From Atopsyche davidsoni (Eukaryota > Arthropoda > Insecta > Trichoptera > Hydrobiosidae): a stretch of DNA of 64,000 bases. The notes beneath the pieces were generated by a model, which saw only the letters and a list, made by a program, of their open reading frames with translations, had not been told where the DNA came from and made no database searches. The first letter of the stretch is position 1; each line of letters starts with the position of its first letter. Of this stretch, positions 1-9,119 are shown piece by piece. The DNA is taken from NCBI GenBank assembly GCA_022113835.1, contig JAILWY010000006.1:434001-498000 (forward strand), given 5' to 3'. The position numbers were made by a program, and so were the translations under genes.

Positions 1-62
1 ATAATATCAATTTAAATTCTATTGATTGTTGCATATTTTCCATAGTTTAAAAAGCCGCCTAC

Positions 63-302
63 CTGTTGACCCTTTCATGCCAGAAAAAAAGAGAACTGTT
101 GTCGTTTGTATTGTTAGAAGCCTTCCCTGTAAATCTATTGTGAGCATCTCTGTCATAGAACCTCACTGGAAAATGTCGTAAAGCCTGCGGACTCTCCTGA
201 AGAAGGACAAGTCCTGTAACTGTTATCAGAATTAGGAGTGCTGACTGTTCTAAAGTATAGACAAAACGTGAAGTGTTTGTCCTAGTCGTTAATAAGTACA
301 CT
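63..302 (-). CDS. Putative internal coding exon, membrane protein, gene unknown
   Basis: The minus strand is open for about 80 codons and runs into a good splice donor (AACAG|GTAGGC; donor GT at plus 62-61), where the frame would otherwise stop at once. No ATG lies between the upstream in-frame stop (about 338-340) and the open stretch, so it would be an internal exon. An acceptor-like TTTCCTAG ends at about plus 303. The translation holds a hydrophobic stretch (SALLILITVTGLVLLQ), then a polar, Asn-rich tract (NNTNDNSS, with potential N-glycosylation sites) and FFWHERVNR. That layout resembles the membrane anchor plus stem of a type II Golgi or surface protein, but I do not recognise the family. 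A chance open frame is the alternative. Confidence 0.4.
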
Positions 303-2330
303 AGGAAACTATTTCTAATTATATATGAAAATGAATATCATCTACCAAAGTTTTGATATGTATGCTGTTTATAATATATAAAATAGAAAGGATACATAAT
401 ATATGCAAAATAAATAAACGTAAAAAATTCTGACCGCTTACAATTTCCATGCTGTGGGCTAAGTTTTTATTTTACGCTAACCGTAGTTTTAATTTGAAAA
501 CTTTTTTTTAAATATTCAATTCTATTATATATATTATCAGATGTGTTGTGATACGAGGAAGTCAACTTTTAGTTAAAAGTTTTAATTTTATAAATTATAA
601 AATGACGCTAAAAACATTAATAAAGTTTTGGGTGATTTCTCTATTGTATGATTGAAAGATGACTTGTTCAATTTACATTTTAAAAAGATGATATTTATTT
701 AATATATTTAAAAATGCTAAAATTATTTTACTGACTTCACAATATCTATTTTGAGACATATTGTATAATAAAAAAATAACTGTATTTTTAATTTTTTATC
801 ATTATATATTTCTCAGTAATTTTCAATAACATTCCACAGATTTCAAGTATTTCGTAGACTTTTTAATAAATATTATTTCTCTCAATTTCCTAAAAAGACA
901 TGCTGTACGCTTACTAAAAACAATCTGGTTGTTTGTTTATAATTTTAAATAAAAAAATAATCAAAAGTATTATACATAATGCATATCATCTAAATTAAAT
1001 TTAAACTCGAAAGATCGTAGAAACCACGAAATTTGGGCTTAATTTGTTATTGTGAAGTAAAAACGAAATTTTAAACTTTTAAGGTTATTTTTTTAATATC
1101 AAAAGCTTATTTAAATCTTTTGAAATCGTTTCCTAAAGTACAAATATGCAACTGCATGGATATATTAATAAAAACATATAAAAAAAAACATATTGAACCA
1201 AATCAGACAACAATCCTTACAAAACTACATACAAACCACAAATGAAATAAATAGCACTGACTTAACTGTATTTACTCTCACCAAATCAATATAAATATTC
1301 ATACTGTGTTTTTCAATGTTACTAACATACTTCTCTTCTAGGGTAACTAATAATGTTTATTGTTGTTAAATGTATGAAACAAAGTAAAAAAGTAACAATA
1401 GAAATCATAGAAAATCATCCGAATATTTTTATCATTTTCATACCTTCAACGATAAATACATCACACGCCATATAATAAGATCGTTGCACCTTTTAATATA
1501 CTAATGCATGGATATTAAAGATAAAAAGTATGTCACAAAATGGCGTCACACACTCGGTTATTATAGTCAACACTAAAAACTCATCTATACGTCGTAATAC
1601 TGCCTAATATTTAGAATTTCTTATAAAAAAAAATAGATACTATTTGTGAACTAAATGCACTAGATTATGATTTTGACCATATCTCAAAGCTTATCGTTTT
1701 TTTTTAAATTCAAAATAAAAATAAAATAAACCCTTGAAATTATAATAAAAGAGTGCAAATATCTTATTAAAAAAAACTGTAAACTTTTGTCGTTGAATCC
1801 AAATAAAGGATAATTTTTTAGAGCTGTACATTTATTTTGATGTTATTTTAAAGCTTAATGTATAATTTTTATTCTGAGAAAATTAAATTTTCTTATGATT
1901 AATTTAAATCATATCAGCCTTAAACATATTGTTTAATAGATTTCAGCCTTATTTACAAAATTACCAAGCAAAATATTACGCTATTAAAACATATTTACAA
2001 AGACCTGTGTTTTCAATAAACGATTGTTTTAAAATGTGATGGTCGCAGATACTAATGTCAATAAAATTACATTTTTTAGGTAATGATACATATTTTCAGT
2101 AATATCTGCTTCATAATATATTTCAATCTGTACTGTACTGTTCTCTACTGAAAAAATTATAAAAATTTCATACAAAAGTTAATTTAAAACGATTCACAAC
2201 TTCCACACATCAACTTGTATCAACTTTCACAACTCATACTGTAAAAAAATACATCACTAGACCAGTAGAGTTAGCGACAAAAAATGTGTGTAAAAGCTAA
2301 AAGGCATGATAATTTAGAAAAAAAAATGTT
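303..2330. other. AT-rich non-coding DNA
   Basis: Poly-A and poly-T rich sequence with no open frame, splice pair, tandem array or recognisable transposon. It would be upstream intron or 5' flank of the minus-strand exon. Confidence 0.6.
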
Positions 2331-2339
2331 TTAAAACAA

Positions 2340-2837
2340 CTTGTTGGCAGTTTTGTGAATATTCCTAACTCTTCCATTCTCAGTCGACCATTTCTCTGTC
2401 TCTTCGTCATGCTTTTTTTGTTCAGTCTATTGTAATATTCATGTTACTTTTATACTCGGTTTCTATGAATATCGTCGCTTCGCTAACCTTAAGCTTATGG
2501 GACGAAAGATCACGTGGTGTGACCTCTAACGGACCTCTAAAAACAATTTTTAACACCGAATCACCACGAGCACGAAGAGCCTAACAAAGTAAAAAATTTT
2601 TTACGTATTTTTTTTATTTTTGAAATTGAAAAATTTACAAATAAACAGAAGGTATTCTAAACAGTGTCACTAAACAAAACATGATTCTTTTCATCACTCA
2701 CACACACGGACACTCTCGTATGTATCACAAAGTTTCTTAATTAGGTACGTGACGTCACACCACGGTGCCTTCTCATCACCGATCGTTTTTTTTTTCATTC
2801 TCTTCCATCGCCTTGCTCTGTCGCCTGCAGGTGACAA
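2340..2837. promoter_or_regulatory. Promoter-proximal region with E-box and CRE
   Basis: Base composition rises here relative to the flanks. A palindromic E-box CACGTG lies at 2511-2516 and a perfect cAMP-response element TGACGTCA at 2750-2757, about 90 bp before a TATA box. The position between a minus-strand exon and a plus-strand first exon would also suit a divergent promoter. Confidence 0.5.
2750..2757. promoter_or_regulatory. CRE (CREB/ATF-type site)
   Basis: Exact 8-bp palindrome TGACGTCA about 118 bp upstream of the inferred transcription start. CREB/ATF binding at such promoter-proximal sites is well established. Use of this site is inferred. Confidence 0.55.
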
Positions 2838-2845
2838 TATAAAAG
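2838..2845 (+). promoter_or_regulatory. TATA box
   Basis: TATAAAAG lies 66 bp before the ATG at 2904 and would place transcription start near 2868. The only upstream ATG (2848) falls before that start, so 2904 would be the first AUG of the transcript. Confidence 0.55.
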
Positions 2846-2867
2846 CAATGTTGAATTAGTGCGTTAC

Positions 2868-2958
2868 CGTGGCACTGCGGCTTTGGGCGACTTACATATT
2901 GGGATGCCCTCGGCCGAGGACGGTAACGACAAAACGGACGTAGTGCCGACTAAAGCCG
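2868..2958 (+). CDS. First exon (5' UTR plus 18 codons), gene unknown
   Basis: Coding part is 2904-2958: ATG in the context TTGGGATGC, then PSAEDGNDKTDVVPTKA, ending one base into the next codon (phase 1) at a strong donor G|GTAAGTGT (GT at 2959-2960). Codons are GC-rich (GCC, GAC, GTG), unlike the flanks, and the peptide is short, acidic and polar, as in a cytosolic N-terminus. Upstream are a correctly spaced TATA box and a CRE. The combination of promoter, first AUG and donor makes this the best gene start in the window. I do not recognise the protein, and no later exon in the matching phase was found with confidence, so the intron probably runs far to the right, possibly past the window end. 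Confidence 0.6.
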
Positions 2959-2960
2959 GT

Positions 2961-5900
2961 AAGTGTGACACGACCCCTTCTGCGACTGCAAGCCTAAGAC
3001 TGTGAACCACATCCATTCAAAACCTTTTTACGAAATCGAAAAAAATTTGTTCAAAAGGCCCAAACACAATCGACTGACGAAGTAAACGCGCAAGCACAAC
3101 AAAACCGTGACATCCATTTATTTTCGACAGTATTTAAACCTATGCTTAAAAATATTTTTTTAAATAAAGGTAAAATAAATATGGTTCACAATTTTGAAGG
3201 GTTGCAGTCAAACTCTCTTCTATCTATCTCAATTTTCCTATTCCTTCATTGAGTATGAGTTAAAAAATACAGGTTAAAATCCAATATAAAAATAACTTTA
3301 GATAGTTGCGACTAGCAAGACTGTATTTAAATTAAAAATACTAATAACTATTTTTGTATTTTTTAAATGAATTTTTCACGGTATTAAATATATTATATTA
3401 AAAAGAGACCTACAATATGTATAAAAAGCGCACATGAAGTCAAAATTATTCAAACCATTATTAAAAAAATATAACCTCTATTGCTTAACAAAATACTCTA
3501 TAAATATAAAATATGAATAAATTATATTTTAACTTTAAAGTAATAAAAATATTCAAGTTTTTGATCGAGCCTTGAATGTTTTTTTTTACTTTTCAACTAC
3601 TATACTGACAAAACAATACCAACAAGTACTGAACAGTTAATATAATGTTTTAAACAAAATGAGTTTATTGCTGTTAATTGCATCGTTTAGAAATGTTAGG
3701 TGTAACATAAATGTTAAGATGTTATTTAGTTAAACGTGTTAGCTACAGATGTTATTGTTTAAAAAGCTTTAAATGTTATCATTGACATTGTCTAGCGTGA
3801 ATTGTTGTAAATTATATTAAGTAAGAAACTTGTTGTTCAGAAGTTTTTTTTTATTGAAAGCTTATTAACTCCGGACTGAATAGGTAATAAAGTGGTAAGT
3901 ATTTTATATAAGAAACGTTGTTATGTAAAGAATGTACATTGTACATAAGTAAGTCATGTATTTGTTTTGAAAGATTTTCAGAAGCGTTGGAAATGTGCTC
4001 CAAAACAAAAAATGATATATTAAATCTTTTTAAAGGTCACAACCACAAAAATGCATTCATTTATTTCACTTGTTATAATATTTCTGTAAACAAATTATTT
4101 GAAGTTTACTTACTTTTTATCAAAATATGGCATTTGTACATAATTGTTTAAAAATGAATATTTTATTAAAATAATATTTAATGAGTAGGCGCTTTACTTT
4201 TTCATGATAATTACCGTAAGATAGTTTGTGACAGTTTGTATTGAAATGTTATTAATAGAATCTGTTTGTTTTTCAGGCAACTTCCTGTAAACACTGTTTG
4301 TTTCGCGAGCGCCACACAAGAAGTAAAAATTCACCAATATTATAACAAACGTTAAGTTTTCATAGAAATGTTCGTTTCAATTTAAAGTTATATGTACGAT
4401 AAAAATAATAATAATGTAATAAAAATAATAATATTCCTCAAATATTATATTATATTGGATTGATAATAATGATAGATAGTGATAAAAAATAATTGCGCTG
4501 TTTGTTAAAATTTTCTAAAAAAAAAAAAGAATATTTTTTTGCTTGACGTCGTAGCGCCCAGTAAAAAGTTTTGTTGGAAAATATAAATATATACATGCTT
4601 GTAGGCGACAATTATAACTTTTGTTGTACGATATTTATAAATGAGTTGTATAATTCTCATTTTAGAAGAATTTATAATTTTAGTAGGAATAAAGCTATAA
4701 TTGTAAAATAATTTGCATCACAAATTTGAGGTTCTTCCACTATTTTAAATAGAATAATCTATGTTTTCTTTTTAAATGTGATATTATTTGTAGATTGAAA
4801 CTTTTTTTTGTAAGTCTATTCATACGAACAAGGTAGCATTTTCTCAAAATATATGTATATTATAAAAAAAACATAATGTTTGTTTCTATAGAAGATCTAC
4901 TTTACGTTTGTGAATTTTATATAAATATAGATTAGAAAAATAATCACACTCTAAGTTAGGGCTTCTTCATTGTACTTCGAGTTTGCACCTCCGTTTGGGT
5001 TACTTTTATATAAGCTAATCGAATATTTAATATTACTTGTAAACACTTCGGATTTGTCGACTTTTCGTTATTTCAACTTAACTTTAAATAAACTTTCTTA
5101 TTACTCTACTTGAGATTGCACAAGTTATGCACGTGTTAAGTAATACTTTGACTACAAATTGTTTTTTGCACATTATTGTTTTATATAATTGTTTTTTTTT
5201 ACATTTAATATGGTAGTTAAATAAAACGGCGAATCTTTTATATTATTATTCTACAATCACAGCATTTTAAAAAGAGTTTTGGTTTTTTTTAGATGGTTAT
5301 ATTTTAATTGGATCGTACAGTCCAATCAACTCGGTTAAGGTCATTTCGCATTTATGGCATAGCGTTTGATCATTGCTTAAGTCTAGGATATAATATTGAA
5401 CCATTTTTCATAAACAATAAGGGTTTTTGAAACAAATGTTGTATCTTGAATATCGTGTATTTAGTATGAAGACGAGGTTAGAAGTTAATTGTTTAATGAT
5501 TTTCCGAACATCGATAAAGAGATCTGTGAAGAAAACTATGCTCGCTTTTATTTTGTTTTACAATCATCATTCGGCAGTTATTATTTAAAGTGTTTTATTT
5601 TATTAAAAAATAATGTAATATTACAATCTCTTTTAAAAAAACACCGTTTTGAACTAAACGCGTTTTAGTACTAACCTATACTATAATCTTAATGTTTACA
5701 TTATTTTCGTGGATATCATCACAAATGAAATAATGATTACTTACAGTATAAGAATAATGAATGTAATTTTAACTTAGATTTCATTATCAAGTTGGCGGTT
5801 AAGGCTGCGACCACTCTAGTGCCGACATCGGTCGGGACTAACGTGATCGTGGTCTAATATGTTTAAATAACTTTGTATAATATAGGGTGTGTGTAGATAC

Positions 5901-6011
5901 AAGCAAGGGTTAGTTCATTTAATAAAAATGTATAAAACGAATTGGGGATGTGGTCAATTAGAGATATTGGTCTTATAAGTATAATATCATTGTAATATAC
6001 TTAGTTTAGCT
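2961..6011. other. AT-rich presumed first-intron sequence
   Basis: Directly follows the donor at 2959. Very AT-rich with many short homopolymers. The open frame at 3918-4151 is Lys/Phe/Ile-rich and looks like chance. A small less AT-rich patch lies at 5790-5850. No transposon or exon recognised. Confidence 0.55.
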
Positions 6012-6037
6012 TACTAACCACCCTGTTGGTACCAGGC

Positions 6038-6248
6038 CTACTCTTTTGCTATGCTGCATATCTTCAGAGGTCTCACTTTAGGGAAGATCCTGTTCTATGT
6101 AGATAACGTTCTATTTCAATCGTATACTCAGGAGACGTATAACTTACTTACAAACCTTGTATTCTTTGTTTTGTTAATAATAAACACACTTATATTGGCT
6201 CTTTTAGTATTATTTATTCCCATTATTTTTAAATGTATTTACAACTAA
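6038..6248 (+). other. Weak candidate 3'-terminal exon
   Basis: A consensus branch point (TTACTAAC, about 6010-6017) is followed by TACCAG|GCC, after which one frame stays open for 69 codons to a TAA. It encodes AYSFAMLHIF and, near the end, a strongly hydrophobic run (FFVLLIINTLILALLVLF) that could be a C-terminal membrane anchor. Against it: the phase does not match the exon ending at 2958, base composition equals the surrounding AT-rich DNA, and hydrophobic runs arise easily from T-rich sequence. Confidence 0.15.
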
Positions 6249-6729
6249 AATTAGAAACCCGCTTGTCCAAGGGATTACAATAAGCTATAATATGGTGAGT
6301 CAACTATTGTAACTATTGTATATGTCTCCGTTTTTTGAAGGCACTTTAAAATATCTACAATTAATTTCTTTCATTTAACAAATATATATGCGAGACACGT
6401 TTTTCTCAAAGGAGCAATACCGACGGTGCATTTTTTAGCAACTCCCCGAAGAATCCAAAAAAAAAATCAATATATTCACATTGATGCCAACAAATCATAT
6501 TATAATATAAAATATACATTTTTGAACCTTTCCACGATTGAGGGTGTAATATGAGTCATAGTATTTTCAAATATACAGCTTAGTAAAGTGTTTATAATTT
6601 TGTCATAAATATTGTGTAGTAAAATCAATAATGTGGTGTTTAAATTATTTAATTAGATTTTTTTTATTTTTATGTATTATAAAGCAATAATATAATAATC
6701 ATATTATTATATAGTAACATGACACCGCT

Positions 6730-6870
6730 TGTGATGGAGGAACTCACATAGTTATTGCATTTTTGCTCAACACCCGACCTGCCGGTGTGCGCGCCCTCCA
6801 GCCATCTCCTGAGCGATACCGGGGCAGGGGGAGGTTCACGTGCGAAGGGCAAATAATCCCATAAACCATA
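6730..6870. other. Small GC-rich island
   Basis: About 140 bp of clearly higher GC in an AT-rich setting, with no splice-supported frame. Candidate regulatory or conserved non-coding element. Confidence 0.35.
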
Positions 6871-7356
6871 CACTCCCATAGAAATATCTGACCTTCACAT
6901 AAAACTATGAATTATCCACGACAGCCTCGATAAGTTCGTTTTATTACATATTTAAACGGCAAGCGTGTATAGCTAAAAGGCTTGGATATCATATTTGTTT
7001 TAGGGTGAATATTTTATTACTCGATGACTTTTTTTGTGGGATTTGGAGTTTAATATTGATAAGTGAACAAAAATATTTTTAGTGTCTCAAAAATATTTTG
7101 AAGTCGAAAACGTAAATTCATACAATCGTCGATTATTTAAGTACATTTCACTCAAATGCCTTTGTAAAAAAATATTAAGATTCTTTATTTCCTTTTTGTT
7201 AATTTACAATACTTCCCATGGTAGTGCGTCCGGATTATGGTGCTCACAACGTGCGGCTCAGGTAACAAGATTTATTCAGGTTATTGAGATAGTGTACGGA
7301 AAATTATGTGTAAAGAAACCCTAAAGACTAGATAACATAGATAAATATTTAAGAGG

Positions 7357-7756
7357 TTCTTCATCTTCATCGGGTGCCTATCCTCAGAGTAGGTTGGCGA
7401 CCATCTCTGAATTAGTGTTCATGGTTTTCTATGGGAAACATAGTGTAGTGGGTTCCCGGGTCCTTCAATACCGCAGTTTTATGTTGCTGCTGCCCAATAC
7501 AATACAATTATAAAGGATGTCCCAAAATTAACGCAAGATTTGAATTAAATAGAAAACGCAGTTTTTAGTCTTTTGATTGTTATTTTTTAAATAACAATCA
7601 AACCTAACCCAAAACTTTACTGTAAAAATAGCGACAAATTCAAATCTTTTCCTATCAAACTACTTCATGGGTACATCCAGAGCACATCCCTCCACAATCA
7701 TTCCAAGTCCACTGCTCCATTACCTATCCATTACACACACTCAGGGTACAGAATGG
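7357..7756 (-). repeat. Dispersed repeat, LINE-tail-like (copy 1), with insertion
   Basis: Shares GTTGGCGACCAT, TGTTCATGGTTTTCTA, GTAGTGGGTTCCC and CGCAGTTTTAT with 27190-27310, 46780-47010 and 56363-56660, and in reverse with 13845-13955. Its right part (ACTGCTCCATTACC, ACTCAGGGTACAGAATGG) also recurs at about 56615-56655. Read on the minus strand, the left end resembles the 3' tail of the RTE-like copies. The middle (about 7512-7660) is an unrelated insert containing a perfect 14-bp hairpin (7572-7585 with 7589-7602). Confidence 0.6.
7572..7602. repeat. Perfect 14-bp inverted repeat, 3-nt loop
   Basis: TTTGATTGTTATTT and its exact complement, separated by TTT. It lies in the segment that interrupts the dispersed repeat, so it may be part of a small inserted element. 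Confidence 0.7.
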
Positions 7757-7889
7757 TAGCCACGCACAAGAAACAGAATGGGGAAAGCGGGGAAGTTTAA
7801 GAGATATAACACAACAAAACAAGAAGGTAAATTGTGATAAATTGTGAAATTGTGAAAGTGATTTATCTTTTGTTCATTGTAAATAGTGC

Positions 7890-8140
7890 ATAGAGCCGCG
7901 CTCTGCCTGAGAATGCGACCAGGCGCATCGGTGAGACTATAAATCGCGTTTTCTTATTGAACATCCCTATATAATAAATAACAAGTGTTTTTAAAAAGGG
8001 AAATGAGAAACGTCCCGCGGGAGAGAGACGAGTAACCGCGCGTCAAGCAAACACCCCGGCCGGCTGCTAATGCCCGCCGCTAAATATGCTTATGCTAATT
8101 CTCGGCAACCCGAGTGGCGCGGGGCTGATTGAGGTTAAAC
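7890..8140. other. GC-rich island with octamer-like motif
   Basis: Contains CGTCCCGCGGGAGAG, CCCGGCCGGCTGC and ATGCTAAT (homeodomain/POU-type). No supported reading frame. Candidate enhancer or conserved non-coding element. Confidence 0.4.
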
Positions 8141-8360
8141 GGAGCTTTTTATTCATCAAAAAAAAAAAAAACAAAATTTTATATTCACTAGATTATGGTC
8201 TGACTCAATATCAGCATCGAATTCAAAGATTAAAGTATTTGGACAGCTGGTTGAATTAAGATGAGGATTGAGATAGCTCGCAGTACGTTTAATAACTCGA
8301 GGAATAGTTAGAGTACTGTGCCCATGAGATATAACACTGAAATCTTGCTGGAGATTCACC

Positions 8361-8640
8361 AAATGTTATGTCGTCTGTGGAGTCGAAGCTTATACACACA
8401 AGACAGCTACTGTGCAAAAAATTGAGGCGGCAGAAATGTGGCTGTATAGGAGAATCGTTAAAATACGATGGGTTGACCTAATTGAGATACACAGAATTTG
8501 ACCAAATTATTCGTAACAATAGATATAGCATCCTCCAGTTGATTGTCCAAGGAAAAATCGAAGGAAAAAGGGGCATTGGAAGGAGGAAGTTAAGTCAAAA
8601 AGACTTAATCTTGTTGAGGGACAAGGCATTTGTTTGGTGA
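8361..8640 (+). pseudogene. RTE-like LINE reverse-transcriptase C-terminal remnant
   Basis: Broken frames on the plus strand give ATVQKIEAAEMWLYRRIVKI and then LQLIVQGKIEGKRGIGRRKL, in the order seen at the C-terminus of RTE-type endonuclease/reverse-transcriptase polyproteins (EMW-YRR-L block, then an EGKRG-GRR basic block). A TGA and a frameshift separate the blocks, so it is dead. Related tails occur at 26291-26475 and 42340-42605 (plus) and 42640-42890 (minus). The family call rests on recognising the motif order. Confidence 0.65.
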
Positions 8641-8812
8641 AGATCCATTTTGTATTAATGATATGAGTACTTTCTTTACGTATTTGAATATTTTGTTAGT
8701 TTTGTTCTGCATCTGATGATGACCAAGTCTGTTGGTCGAAACTAGTCATGCTAAAACTATAATAAACTCAACGTGTAGAAAGTATAAAAAGTTACCCATA
8801 TCATTTATGCTC
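8613..8812 (+). mobile_element. Fold-back repeat A with hammerhead-like core (copy 1)
   Basis: Arms near 8656-8680 (AATGATATGAGTACTTTCTT) and 8776-8807 (AGAAAGT ... ACCCATATCATT) are roughly inverted. Between them is the hammerhead-like fold (8698-8758). The leader AATCTTGTTGAGGGACAAGG also occurs reversed at about 49372-49392 next to copy 2, which defines a real dispersed family. Confidence 0.6.
8698..8758 (+). ncRNA. Hammerhead-ribozyme-like motif, intact cores
   Basis: Order on the plus strand: stem I outer strand AGTTTT (8698-8703), internal loop, inner strand GCAT (8709-8712), core CTGATGA (8713-8719), one extra T, stem II GACCAA/TTGGTC (8721-8726 with 8732-8737), core GAAA (8738-8741), stem III as the palindrome ACTAGT (8741-8746), C17 at 8747 (cleavage would follow it), then ATGC (8748-8751) and AAAACT (8753-8758) closing both parts of stem I. 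This is the type I hammerhead layout with a minimal stem III, as known in Penelope-like elements and retrozymes, where a dimer can form the active fold. The extra T between A9 and stem II could weaken or abolish activity. Confidence 0.6.
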
Positions 8813-8899
8813 AAAAGACTTAACTTCGATCTTACTGTATTATTGATATATGTATTGAAAAAATTTAAGTTTTCAATAAGTTATAATATGTTTTAGTGC

Positions 8900-9015
8900 T
8901 TCGTTGAAGGTGTTAGGGACAGTAAGTGTGGCTCGGGGCGAGGGGAGCAGTCCTGAGGGAAGCAGCCCCGAGAAGAGCGGCCCTGACTGACGGGGTCTGA
9001 CCCTGACACAAGCCT
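8900..9015. other. GC-rich, purine-rich island
   Basis: Runs such as CGGGGCGAGGGGAG and CAGCCCCGAG stand out from AT-rich flanks. No coding or transposon signature. Confidence 0.35.
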
Positions 9016-9119
9016 TGTAATGGACTTTTTGTGCAGTTTAAATATGCATAGATTGCCCAGGGATTTGAAGGCTCGTCGAGATATGTGTATTTTGAAACAC
9101 AAAAAATAAATTATATTAT

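Noticed and set aside
3918..4151. 77-codon plus-strand frame (MLCKECTLYISKSC...)
   Set aside because: Base composition equals the flanks, Lys/Ile/Phe/Asn bias is expected from AT-rich DNA, and there is no splice or promoter support.
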